Source: an uncultured Pelagibacteraceae bacterium (GTDB lineage: Bacteria; Pseudomonadota; Alphaproteobacteria; Pelagibacterales; Pelagibacteraceae). Taken from it: a stretch of DNA of 64,000 nucleotides. The number at the start of each line of letters is the position of its first letter. Positions within the stretch are counted from its first letter, which is position 1. Made by a program: the position numbers and the translations under genes. Where the stretch lies: assembly GCA_902550285.1 (NCBI GenBank), contig CACCYQ010000001.1:1-64000 (forward strand), given 5' to 3'. Below the pieces are notes generated by a model that was not told where the DNA came from, searched no databases, and saw nothing but the letters and a program-made list of their open reading frames with translations. Positions 19,871-29,346 of the stretch are shown here, piece after piece.

Positions 19871-20497
19871 ATGTGTGGAAGATATGTAATAACTAATCCA
19901 GTTTCTAAGACAAAAAAAATAGTTAAATCTGCTATTAAGGTTGATGATTTAGAAAACTATAATGCTCATCCATACCAAAATTTACCTGTTATAAAGAAGT
20001 ATATTAATGGAAATACTCTAGAAAATTTAAAATGGGGGATGGTACCTTCGTGGTCTAAAAAAAAAGAATTTAAACCATTAATTAATGCAAGACTTGAAAC
20101 CATAGATGAAAAAGTATCTTTTAAAAAATTAATTAAATTAACAAGATGTATTGCGGTTGCTGACGGATTTTATGAATGGAAAAGAGAAGAAAAATATAAG
20201 GTGCCTTATTATTTTTTGAGAGAAGATAAAAAAATAATGTATATAGCAGCAATTTATGAAAATAATGAATTTTGTTTAATTACAGAACAAGCGTCAAATA
20301 ATGTAAATGAAATTCATCATAGGCAGCCTGTAATTATTAATGAAAATGATATTAATAGATATCTAAATTTAGAATTAGATGGATCAAGTTTTTTAAAAGA
20401 ATGTAAGAGACCTAAATTAGAATTTTATCAAATTTCTAAAGAAGTTAATAAACCCACAAATAATAGTATTTCTCTAATTCAAAAATCTTCTAATTAA
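19871..20497 (+). CDS. SOS response-associated peptidase (SRAP/YedK family)
   Basis: MCGRYVI N-terminus with Cys2, WGMVPSW, NARLETI, GFYEWK. Confidence 0.93.
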   Translation: MCGRYVITNPVSKTKKIVKSAIKVDDLENYNAHPYQNLPVIKKYINGNTLENLKWGMVPSWSKKKEFKPLINARLETIDEKVSFKKLIKLTRCIAVADGFYEWKREEKYKVPYYFLREDKKIMYIAAIYENNEFCLITEQASNNVNEIHHRQPVIINENDINRYLNLELDGSSFLKECKRPKLEFYQISKEVNKPTNNSISLIQKSSN

Positions 20498-21555
20498 AAT
20501 TTACCTAATAGTTTTTCTAAAGTTTCTATTTGTCCTATCTTAAAAATAATCGCATCATCAGGATGATAACCATATTGATTGGAAGAATTTTTGAAACGTT
20601 TAGGTGGTTCAAACAAAGGCTCTAGAGATAAAACCACTGTTCCCCAGTGCATGCCTAAAACTTTTTTACTTTTTAAGTCTTTTCCAATATTAAGTGCCTC
20701 TTCAGGGTTTGTATGATAAATAGATTTATCTTTTTGTGGTGCCATAGGATAAAAATTATAAGCACCTATATTGATAAAAGTTAAGTCAATAGGACCATAT
20801 TTTTCTCCTAGTTCTTTATAGATGTTTCCATAGCCAGTATCACTAGCAAAGAATATTTTTTTATTTTTGTATTCTATTAAAAAACTTCCCCACAAAGTTT
20901 TATTAGTGTCCCAAAGACTCCTCTTTGACCAATGAACAGCTGGTACTAGTGTAATTTTTAAATCATTTACTTTTATTTGGTCATACCAATCCATTTCAGA
21001 TACATCAGAAAAACCATTTTTAGTAAAATATTTTCCAAGTTTGAGTGGAGCTAAAACTTTAGATTTTTTATATGGAAATCTTTGTATAGTTCTTGTGCTT
21101 AAGTGATCATAATGATTATGAGTTAATAAAAATAAATTTACTTCTGGTAATTCTTTAAGATCTATTGCTGGATCTACAAATCTCTTAGGACCGAAAATTA
21201 AAGGTCCCATATTTTTTTCAAAGACTGGATCAGTAATAATTGTTGTATCACCTAGTTTAATTAGAAAAGTGGCGTGTCCTATCCAAGCTACATAATCATT
21301 ATTTTTATGTCTTTCTAGATTTTCTAAAACTTGCTTTTTATTTATTACATGATTTGTTGGAACATTCATATCGAGCTTCTTTTTTTCTTTATTGAATATT
21401 TTATAACTCCAATTGAATGAGGAATCTCTTACAGGCGAACCTTCAGGATTTCTAAAAGTTCCATCAGGTAAATGATGATAAGGTTTATTTTCCATAGATG
21501 CTAAATTTACATTATAAATAAATACAAATAATAATAATATTATAATTTTTTTCAA
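20494..21555 (-). CDS. Secreted/periplasmic metallo-beta-lactamase fold hydrolase (UlaG/NAPE-PLD-like)
   Basis: Signal peptide; GHATFLIKLGDTTIITDPVF, LTHNHYDHLS, HWSKR, ASDTGYG. Confidence 0.85.
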   Translation of the reverse strand: MKKIIILLLFVFIYNVNLASMENKPYHHLPDGTFRNPEGSPVRDSSFNWSYKIFNKEKKKLDMNVPTNHVINKKQVLENLERHKNNDYVAWIGHATFLIKLGDTTIITDPVFEKNMGPLIFGPKRFVDPAIDLKELPEVNLFLLTHNHYDHLSTRTIQRFPYKKSKVLAPLKLGKYFTKNGFSDVSEMDWYDQIKVNDLKITLVPAVHWSKRSLWDTNKTLWGSFLIEYKNKKIFFASDTGYGNIYKELGEKYGPIDLTFINIGAYNFYPMAPQKDKSIYHTNPEEALNIGKDLKSKKVLGMHWGTVVLSLEPLFEPPKRFKNSSNQYGYHPDDAIIFKIGQIETLEKLLGKF

Positions 21556-21573
21556 AATATATAATAAGTTATT

Positions 21574-22623
21574 TTATTGAATTTTAAGGGTGGTTAAGTG
21601 TCCCATTTTTCTTTTTGATTTAATTTCTGTTTTTAAATAATCAAAAAAGAATTCATTATCAGCATATTTTTTATTCCTATAATTTACAATATTATCTCCT
21701 AATATATTAATCATTTCAGCATCGTGTAATTTTTTTGTGGGTATTTTTTCTAACTCACACACAGCCCGTATATGATTTTCAAATTGACTTATATTGTGAG
21801 AATTAATAGTTAGATGACCTGAGTTATGGACTCTTGGTGCTATTTCATTAACAAACAAATTATCATTTTTATCTATAAAGTATTCAACACACATAGTCCC
21901 AATAAAATCTAATTCGTCGCCAATTATTTTTGCCCATTTTTTTGATTTATCAATTAATTCTGTACTAATTTGAGAAGGAATTTTAGATGATTTTAATATT
22001 TGGTCCTCGTGAATATTTTCAATTGGCTCATAAACTTCAAAACTTCCTGGACCAAATCTTGTTAGTATTATTGAAATTTCTTTTTTAAGCTTAACTAGTT
22101 TTTCAAGAATATATTCGTTTTTAAAGTCGATATTTAAATTTGCTAATTCTTCAACTGAGTTAATTTTTAATTGTCCCTTGCCATCATATCCAAACATAGA
22201 TGTTTTAAGAATGCCAGGTAACAAATCTTTATTCATAGTTAGATCATCAATTTTATTTATAGCTGCATATTGAGTTGTATTTATATTTAATTTGTTAATT
22301 AAATCTTTTTCAAAAAGACGATTTTGAACTATCCGATTGATATCTGGTTTTGGTAAAACAGGTTTAATTTTATTTATTATATTTAAAGTTTCAAAAGGAA
22401 TATTTTCAAATTCAAATGTTACTAAATCTACACAGTCTGAAAAATATTTAATTTTTTTCTCGTCTTTGTAGTCTCCTAAAATAAATTCATCACAAAAGTT
22501 TTTTGCAGGGGCATTTTTATCGTCAGAAAAAACAAATGTTTTAATATTTAGTTTTTTTGCAGAGGTGGCTAATAGGCTACCCAATTGACCCCCACCAAGA
22601 ATACCAAGAACAGAATTAGGCAT
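21574..22623 (-). CDS. purK: 5-(carboxyamino)imidazole ribonucleotide synthase
   Basis: LGILGGGQLGSLLA, FVNEIAPRVHNSGHLT; next to purE. Confidence 0.95.
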   Translation of the reverse strand: MPNSVLGILGGGQLGSLLATSAKKLNIKTFVFSDDKNAPAKNFCDEFILGDYKDEKKIKYFSDCVDLVTFEFENIPFETLNIINKIKPVLPKPDINRIVQNRLFEKDLINKLNINTTQYAAINKIDDLTMNKDLLPGILKTSMFGYDGKGQLKINSVEELANLNIDFKNEYILEKLVKLKKEISIILTRFGPGSFEVYEPIENIHEDQILKSSKIPSQISTELIDKSKKWAKIIGDELDFIGTMCVEYFIDKNDNLFVNEIAPRVHNSGHLTINSHNISQFENHIRAVCELEKIPTKKLHDAEMINILGDNIVNYRNKKYADNEFFFDYLKTEIKSKRKMGHLTTLKIQ

Positions 22624-22625
22624 TA

Positions 22626-23120
22626 TTATTTAGGCTTTTTTTTTACAGAATTAGTTTGTTTTGTTCTCCAACGAATTAAATTCTTCCTAATTTTTTTATC
22701 ACTGATCGATAAAATTGATGCTGATAGTAATGCCGCATTGATAGCACCATCATTACCTATAGCTACAGTTCCAACTGGAATGCCTTTTGGCATTTGAACA
22801 ATTGACAAAAGACTATCAAGACCTTTTAGTTTTTTACTTTCAATTGGCACTCCTATTACTGGGATTCTTGTTAAAGCTGCAATCATGCCAGGCAAATGTG
22901 CCGACCCTCCAGCTCCAGCTATTATTAAACTTATGTTATTTCTTTCGGCCTTTTTTGCAAAGTCATACATTCTTTTCGGAGTTCTGTGTGCGGATAGTAT
23001 TTTTATTTCTGATTTAATTTTTAATATTTTTAGTGTTTTTACGCAAAGCTTCATAGTTTTATAGTCAGATTGACTTCCCATTACTATAGCTACCTTTGGG
23101 CTAACATTTTTTGAGGACAT
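22626..23120 (-). CDS. purE: 5-(carboxyamino)imidazole ribonucleotide mutase
   Basis: VAIVMGSQSDYKTMK, SAHRTP, IAGAGGSAHLPGMIAALT, MPKGIPVGTVAIG. Confidence 0.96.
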   Translation of the reverse strand: MSSKNVSPKVAIVMGSQSDYKTMKLCVKTLKILKIKSEIKILSAHRTPKRMYDFAKKAERNNISLIIAGAGGSAHLPGMIAALTRIPVIGVPIESKKLKGLDSLLSIVQMPKGIPVGTVAIGNDGAINAALLSASILSISDKKIRKNLIRWRTKQTNSVKKKPK

Positions 23121-23169
23121 TTGTATCTTTTAATATCAAAAAATTATCTACTATTATATAAATTAATTA

Positions 23170-24141
23170 ATGAATTATAAAATTGACAACCTTCAATATT
23201 GTAAGTGGAATAGAGAAGTATTTAAAATTAATAGAGAGGCTGAGTTAGATGCTGTACATGTTACAGTTGTTTATCATGAGGATTATGATGAATTTCTAAA
23301 AAGAATTGAAGAATGGAAAAATCATTTCAAAGAAAATTCAGATCTTATTATTCATGGGAAAAATTACAAAGATATTGAAAAAGCAAATAAAGAAAACAAA
23401 ACTGCAATTTTCTTTGGATTTCAAAATTGTTCTCCAATAGAAGATAATATAGATTTAGTTGAAAAAATACATGAACATGGATGTAGGTTTATGCAGCTTA
23501 CATATAATAACCAATCTTTACTAGCCACAGGATGTTATGAAAAAAATGATAGTGGTGTTACAAATTTTGGCAGAGAAGTAATTAAAGAAATGAACAGAGT
23601 AGGTGTTGTGATTGATATGTCACATTCAGCTGAAAAAAGCACCTTTGATGCAATTGATATAAGTGAAAAACCAATTGCAATTACTCATGCAAACCCTTTT
23701 TTTTGGTATAACGCAAAAAGAAACAAATCTAATGAACTTCTTAAAGTTTTATCAGAAAGTGGTGGAATGCTAGGACTTTCACTTTATCCACACCACCTAA
23801 AAGAAGGCACCAATTGTTCTTTAGAAAGTTTTTGTGAAATGACAGCAAGACTATCTGACATAATGAATTTAGAAAAAATCGGAATAGGATCTGATCTTTG
23901 TTTAAACCAACCTGACAATGTTGTTGAGTGGATGAGAAATGGTACATGGACAAAAACAAAAAATTTTGGAGAAGGTACTAAAAATAAACCAGGATTTCCT
24001 AAACAGCCTTCGTGGTTTAAAGATGCTAGAGGATTTACTAATTTAAAAGAAGGTTTATTAAAAACTGGTTTCAATGAAAATGAAGTTAATGGTATCTTGG
24101 GTAATAATTGGTTTAATTTTTATAAGGAAATAGATAAATGA
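23170..24141 (+). CDS. Peptidase M19 (membrane/renal dipeptidase) family protein with altered N-terminal metal ligands
   Basis: VVIDMSHSAEKSTFDAI, AITHANPF, IGIGSDLCL match the M19 fold; canonical N-terminal HxD replaced by IDNLQYCKW. Confidence 0.8.
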   Translation: MNYKIDNLQYCKWNREVFKINREAELDAVHVTVVYHEDYDEFLKRIEEWKNHFKENSDLIIHGKNYKDIEKANKENKTAIFFGFQNCSPIEDNIDLVEKIHEHGCRFMQLTYNNQSLLATGCYEKNDSGVTNFGREVIKEMNRVGVVIDMSHSAEKSTFDAIDISEKPIAITHANPFFWYNAKRNKSNELLKVLSESGGMLGLSLYPHHLKEGTNCSLESFCEMTARLSDIMNLEKIGIGSDLCLNQPDNVVEWMRNGTWTKTKNFGEGTKNKPGFPKQPSWFKDARGFTNLKEGLLKTGFNENEVNGILGNNWFNFYKEIDK

Positions 24142-25799
24142 AAATAGAGTTAAGAGATCCAAATAAAATAATGAAACTTTCTAGGCTTGGATCTTTTCAT
24201 CAATCTAAACTTTCTTTTTTAAGATCCTTTCTTCAAGAATTTAAAGATTGGGATTACCAAAGAGATCTATTTGATTTGGATGAAAACGGTTATGGTAAGG
24301 CAATCTATTCTTTTAAAAAAAAAAATAAAATTTATTCTTTAATTTGTTTTTCTAATTATCTTAAGGATGAAGAGAGATCTGATAGGGTTATAGCAACAAA
24401 GTGGGATGCAGCTTTTGTTCTTCATGATGGCATACCAACAAAGCAAGATATAGAAAGATTATATAACAATGTACCAAAACAGGAAATTGGAAGAGTTTCA
24501 TATAAAGAGTTAAGTCTTTCAAGAGCAAATAAATCAGTTAGAATATTTAATCATGTGATAGAAAGTTTATCAGTTGGAAAACAACCAGATAAAAAAATAA
24601 TATCGGAAGTAGGATACCTTTATAGAACCACTGCGGTTTACGGTTCAGGAAAATTTGGTTTAGCAGACCGGTTCAGACTTAAGAATAGAGAAGAGATCAA
24701 TGGTCCATTTAGACTTGAAATGATGCTAGTTTATCTTGTAAGACAATTTACATTTGATCAAGTTAATCATGTAGCAAAATTAAAAAATCCTAATAAAGCC
24801 GTGGAACTGGATAAAGAAATTTGTCGTAATCTTGGAATTGGTAATTCAACAGGATTAGGTATGGCACCATTTATAGTTAATCACCCCATACTTTTAAATA
24901 ATTGGATTTTAGCAAGAGAAACAGCGTTAAAAAAAATAAGAGAAATTCAAATAGTTAAATCAGATGATAAAGATTTGTTTTATAGTTGTTTAAAAAAATC
25001 GATAAAAAATATTACAAGTTGGAATTCTGATAGCGAATTTCAGAAAAACAAAATTAAACAATTACTTTCTGATTTAAATAAATTTATAAATTTTATAGAA
25101 AATAAATTTGATTTTAATCAAGAATACGCATTTAATAAAATGTATCTTTGGATTGAGTCGAATCTTAAAGAGGAATGTATTGAATATATAGTATCAATTA
25201 TGATGGAACCTTATGAGCAAATTACAGGTCCATTAGTTAAACAAATGAGTTCTGATGAGGAAAAATACTTCAATATACCGACCGAAAGAACAATTTTTGA
25301 TTTAAGGGAAATTTTAGAAAAAAAATATGAAAATATAATTAAGATAGATTTTAACGAAAGGAAAAATAATAAATTTTTTTGGTTTGTTTCTAAAAATAAA
25401 GAGGAACCAAGATTGGCAGACAGGTTTATAGAAGAAGGACACGAACTAGAACAACCATTAGCAATAGCAAGAGATATAAAAAAACTATATGAAAGAATAG
25501 CGAATGAAAAAAATTCAAAATCTATTGGAAATTTTTTAATTGAAAATAATGATCTAAGACATGTTGTTAGAAGAGCTTTTATTATTGAAAAGTTTCCTTA
25601 TTCTGAGATCCAAGATAACATTATTGGATCTAATTTAATTCCAATAGACATGTTGAGACTAAAATTATCATTTTTTGGAGCATTAAAATTTGATCCGCGC
25701 TCTGACAAATGGTTAAGAATTACAATGTTCCAAGGAGCGCCTTTGCCCAATGAACTTAAAAATTTTAATGAACAATGGATATATAATTCTTTAAATTAA
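24138..25799 (+). CDS. Conserved hypothetical protein, 553 aa, no recognised domain
   Basis: 4-nt overlap with the M19 gene; long open frame with ordinary composition. Confidence 0.7.
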   Translation: MKIELRDPNKIMKLSRLGSFHQSKLSFLRSFLQEFKDWDYQRDLFDLDENGYGKAIYSFKKKNKIYSLICFSNYLKDEERSDRVIATKWDAAFVLHDGIPTKQDIERLYNNVPKQEIGRVSYKELSLSRANKSVRIFNHVIESLSVGKQPDKKIISEVGYLYRTTAVYGSGKFGLADRFRLKNREEINGPFRLEMMLVYLVRQFTFDQVNHVAKLKNPNKAVELDKEICRNLGIGNSTGLGMAPFIVNHPILLNNWILARETALKKIREIQIVKSDDKDLFYSCLKKSIKNITSWNSDSEFQKNKIKQLLSDLNKFINFIENKFDFNQEYAFNKMYLWIESNLKEECIEYIVSIMMEPYEQITGPLVKQMSSDEEKYFNIPTERTIFDLREILEKKYENIIKIDFNERKNNKFFWFVSKNKEEPRLADRFIEEGHELEQPLAIARDIKKLYERIANEKNSKSIGNFLIENNDLRHVVRRAFIIEKFPYSEIQDNIIGSNLIPIDMLRLKLSFFGALKFDPRSDKWLRITMFQGAPLPNELKNFNEQWIYNSLN

Positions 25800-26411
25800 A
25801 TGATAAGCCTAAGTGAAATAGACACGACTACAAAACGAGCTTGTAAAGCAATGGGATTTTCTTGGGGAATAGCAGAAGAAGTTGGTAAGAACATGCGAAA
25901 TATGGAGCTCTTTGGTTTGCCAGGTGTAAAAAATCTTAACGAATATTTTAAGATTTATCCAAATAAACAATATCAAAAAATTAGTCTAATATCCCAAAAT
26001 AATATTTCTGATAAAATTCCTTATTGTCCAATCATTTTAGGAGTTAATTTTTTAGATCAAGTAAAAGTTTTAGAAAAAAATAAAAAAATAATTTTTAAAA
26101 ATATTGCTTTTCCAATGCTTTTTTTGCCTTTTGTCAGCAGAGGTTCAGAAGTAATTGGAAAAAGAATTTTTCTAGAAATTGAAGAAAAGAAGTTTGTATT
26201 TAATTTTAATCAAACTATTTATTCTAATATTTCTGATCAATTGATTATTACAAACGTAGAAAATTTAAGCTTAAGTTTTATTGAAAATAGCAATTCTTTT
26301 TCAGATGATGAATGGAAAGAAATTTACAAATTATCTGAAAAAACATTTGTAGAAGAGAAAGATTCTCTAAAAGCACATAGTGCTGGAGCAGGATTAACTG
26401 ATAATGACTGA
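25800..26411 (+). CDS. DUF3726-like protein
   Basis: MISLSEIDTTTKRACKAMGFSWGIAEEVGKNMRNMELFGLPGV resembles DUF3726; abuts the 553-aa ORF. Confidence 0.7.
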   Translation: MISLSEIDTTTKRACKAMGFSWGIAEEVGKNMRNMELFGLPGVKNLNEYFKIYPNKQYQKISLISQNNISDKIPYCPIILGVNFLDQVKVLEKNKKIIFKNIAFPMLFLPFVSRGSEVIGKRIFLEIEEKKFVFNFNQTIYSNISDQLIITNVENLSLSFIENSNSFSDDEWKEIYKLSEKTFVEEKDSLKAHSAGAGLTDND

Positions 26412-26559
26412 AGAGTTAAAAGAACAAGATATAAAAGATTTAGATAATATTTGTGAAGAATGCCAAAAAGAAGATGAGAGTGTAACACAAAATCTAATTT
26501 TAACAGGTTTTAAACTCTGCAAGTCTTGCAGAACTTCAAAAACCGTTTTTCCTATTTAG
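26404..26559 (+). CDS. 51-aa CxxC/CxxC zinc-ribbon-like mini-protein
   Basis: Not in the ORF track (too short). Translation: MTEELKEQDIKDLDNICEECQKEDESVTQNLILTGFKLCKSCRTSKTVFPI*; start overlaps DUF3726 stop by 8 nt. Confidence 0.7.
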   Translation: MTEELKEQDIKDLDNICEECQKEDESVTQNLILTGFKLCKSCRTSKTVFPI

Positions 26560-27101
26560 CTTATAGCGCTTATTGGCATTGCTTCCATTCTACTCATTAC
26601 AAATGATATTGATATAAATGCTATAATTAGAAAAGATAAAAAAATAATTCCAAAAGATTTAAAATTGGATTTTATATTAAGTATTTGTTTAGTAGCGATA
26701 ATTAATGATGCAAAAATCCAAAATTGTGTAATAAAAATGATTGGTATTACTAGTTCTGGAACTACCGCAAAAAATCTTATTAATCCTGGCGCATGTGCGT
26801 ATCCAACACCAATTAATATTTTTTTAAATGATACTTTAGTTTCCTTATCAGGAAAAAGTTTTACTCCTATAACAAAAATAAATATTGCCCATATAAACCA
26901 CGTAATTATTGCGGTTAAACCTGACATACCAATAGCAGTTTTTATTATAGTGTTTGCGGCTACTGCTCCAGCAACACCATCTAAAATCATAACTAGTCCA
27001 GCAAAATATATTCCTGCTTCACCGAAATATTTATTATCTTTGTAAAGAGATTTATCTAATTTAATGGATCTAACTATTATATTTAAAAATTGAGCAAACA
27101 T
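26556..27101 (-). CDS. Yip1-domain-like integral membrane protein
   Basis: About 5 TM segments; FAQFLNIIVRSIKLDKSLYKD N-terminus and YAHAPGLIRFFA pattern of Yip1 family. Confidence 0.75.
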   Translation of the reverse strand: MFAQFLNIIVRSIKLDKSLYKDNKYFGEAGIYFAGLVMILDGVAGAVAANTIIKTAIGMSGLTAIITWFIWAIFIFVIGVKLFPDKETKVSFKKILIGVGYAHAPGLIRFFAVVPELVIPIIFITQFWIFASLIIATKQILNIKSNFKSFGIIFLSFLIIAFISISFVMSRMEAMPISAIS

Positions 27102-27165
27102 TAATTTATTCTCCTAAATGTTAGGATTATAAGTTATTAAATGATTAATTAAGATTATGCAAATT

Positions 27166-27192
27166 TTGTGGGGGAGTAAATATCCCCCACAA
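27166..27192 (-). terminator. Perfect inverted repeat downstream of the GcvT-family gene
   Basis: TTGTGGGGGA-GTAAATA-TCCCCCACAA: 10-bp perfect stem, 7-nt loop; weak U-tract. Confidence 0.6.
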
Positions 27193-27202
27193 TAAATTTT
27201 GA

Positions 27203-28561
27203 TTAGCCTTTTACCACTTCTCTTGTATTTGCGTTAAATGACTCTTTAAAAGGTATATCTACTACTACTGCGTCAACTGGTGTACCAGGTGTTTCAGAGT
27301 ATTTAGCTGGCAAATGCACTTTATATTTGGTTCCAACTTTTCCTTTTGGAAAACCATTAGCATTTAAAGTTCCATCAAATGGTACATATCCCATTGCAAT
27401 ATTTTGTTTTTTTTCAGGGTGATACCAAGGAGAAGTTATAAATCCTACTGGATCTCCACCATCAGCATTTGAAATTAACCAAAAATCAGGTGCATACTCT
27501 TCAATCGGTTTTCCACCCAATTCAAGTCCAACTAATTGAAGTTTATAAGGTTTTTTTCCTGCTTTAATTTCAGCACCCATTTTTTCCAGAGCTGCTTTAC
27601 CAACATAATCAGTTTTTTTATTCCATTCACCTTTTCCTGATAATGAAACTTGATAACCAAGATTACACTGAAAAGGATTGTGTTGTTGATCCATGTCTTG
27701 TCCCCATGAAAGAATCCCTGCTTGTATTCTTCTATGGTGAGCAGGAGCAATAACCATTAAATTATGTTTTTTTCCTGCCTCGAGAACGGCATTCCACATA
27801 TCATCAGCATGCAATGTTGCATTTCTTAAATATATTTCATATCCAGCTTCTCCTGAGAAACCAGATTGTGAAATAACACAACTTCTTCCAGCAACTTTAA
27901 CTTCAGCTAAACCATAAAAAGGCATATTATCTAAATCAACTTGGTCGCCTAACAAATCTTTCATTAAAGCTTTTGATTTTGGTCCTTGAATTTGCACAGG
28001 GCAAGCATCTATTTCTTCAACTGTACAATTAAATTTTCCATCATGATTAACACCTTGGAGATACATTCCAATATCGGAGTCTGACAATGAAAACCAAAAT
28101 TCATCCTTTGAAATTCTAAGAAGAATTGGGTCATTTAAAACTCCACCATAAGAATTACATAAAATTACATATCTAGCTCTCATTGGTGATATTTTAGTTG
28201 CATCTCTAGTTATTACATAGTCAGTAAATTTTTCTGCATCCGGTCCTTTGACTCTTATTTGTCTTTCAACAGCAACATTCCACATTGTTACATGATTAAC
28301 TATTGCATCATACTCAACCATTGCACCACCATCTTCTGGTTTTACATATCCTCTTGGATGATAAATTCGATTATAAACTGTTGCTCTCCAACAACCAGCT
28401 TGCATTGATAAATGCCAATAAGGTGATTTTCTTACTCTAGTAGAAATTAGCATTTCAACTTTAGTTGGACCACTTTGTCTTAAATTGTATGGAACTTCTC
28501 TGTCAGACTGATCAACAGAAGTTACATGTTTTAGTTTAGTATAGTCAAATTCATTAGACAT
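27203..28561 (-). CDS. GcvT/DmdA-family tetrahydrofolate-dependent (de)methyltransferase
   Basis: GcvT-fold: MWNVAVERQIRVKGPDAEKFTDYVITRD, GGVLNDPILLRIS, SQSGFSGEAGYEIYL; followed in operon by a MetF-like gene. Confidence 0.8.
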   Translation of the reverse strand: MSNEFDYTKLKHVTSVDQSDREVPYNLRQSGPTKVEMLISTRVRKSPYWHLSMQAGCWRATVYNRIYHPRGYVKPEDGGAMVEYDAIVNHVTMWNVAVERQIRVKGPDAEKFTDYVITRDATKISPMRARYVILCNSYGGVLNDPILLRISKDEFWFSLSDSDIGMYLQGVNHDGKFNCTVEEIDACPVQIQGPKSKALMKDLLGDQVDLDNMPFYGLAEVKVAGRSCVISQSGFSGEAGYEIYLRNATLHADDMWNAVLEAGKKHNLMVIAPAHHRRIQAGILSWGQDMDQQHNPFQCNLGYQVSLSGKGEWNKKTDYVGKAALEKMGAEIKAGKKPYKLQLVGLELGGKPIEEYAPDFWLISNADGGDPVGFITSPWYHPEKKQNIAMGYVPFDGTLNANGFPKGKVGTKYKVHLPAKYSETPGTPVDAVVVDIPFKESFNANTREVVKG

Positions 28562-29282
28562 AACTATTCTCCTTCAACCACTTGTTAGTTTCCTTCAAGC
28601 CGCCGAATGTATAAATGTGGAAGTTTTCTGAATATTTTTTTACTTTCCCAATTAATTCATTAGGGTCTTTAGGTCTCATTAAATCTAATGCCTTACTAAA
28701 ATTAGACTTAAGAAAGTTTAAGGAATTTTTTGCTCCTACAATATTAGCAAATTTAATTAAGCTAGTTATTTTAAGAGGGCCAGTAATTCCAACATGAACT
28801 GGTACTGTTTGTTTAGAAATAAAATCTATGATTGGCTGAGGATCTAATAACCATTGAGTTACTATATAATCAGCGTAAGGCTTTTTATCTTTCATAGCTT
28901 TTTCTAAGTCAGAATCGGATATATCAGGACTCCCCTCGGGATGTCCAGCGATTCCTATCTTCAATTGTTCAAAATAGCCCGTCTCTAAAAGCTGAATTGA
29001 ACTATCAAATTTTCCAACTGGTTCTCTACCACCACCAATAACAAGAACTTGTTTTACACCGCCATCTTTACATCTAGAGACATATTCTTTGAGTTGTTCA
29101 TCATTTTGAATAGATCTAGCAGGAAAATGAGGTATTGGATTAAACCCTTTTTTGGCTAGTTTAGCAGCTTGTTCAGAAGTATCTTTATAATCACCTCCTG
29201 GAAGCATAGTTATGTATACATCCTTTAAGGCTGGTAAGCTGTCTAACTCAGTTTTAGGTCCTATTTCCAAAGAAAAATTCAT
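28554..29282 (-). CDS. Methylenetetrahydrofolate reductase-family protein (short, MetF-like)
   Basis: MNFSLEIGP, TMLPGGDYKDTSEQAAKLAKKGFNPIPHFPARS, YIVTQWLLDPQPIIDF; 8-nt overlap with the GcvT-family gene. Confidence 0.8.
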   Translation of the reverse strand: MNFSLEIGPKTELDSLPALKDVYITMLPGGDYKDTSEQAAKLAKKGFNPIPHFPARSIQNDEQLKEYVSRCKDGGVKQVLVIGGGREPVGKFDSSIQLLETGYFEQLKIGIAGHPEGSPDISDSDLEKAMKDKKPYADYIVTQWLLDPQPIIDFISKQTVPVHVGITGPLKITSLIKFANIVGAKNSLNFLKSNFSKALDLMRPKDPNELIGKVKKYSENFHIYTFGGLKETNKWLKENSYV

Positions 29283-29346
29283 TACGGGATATTTATTTAT
29301 TTTAAAATATCTGTCTATAAAAATCGGCTCGAGTGAGCCAAGAAGT

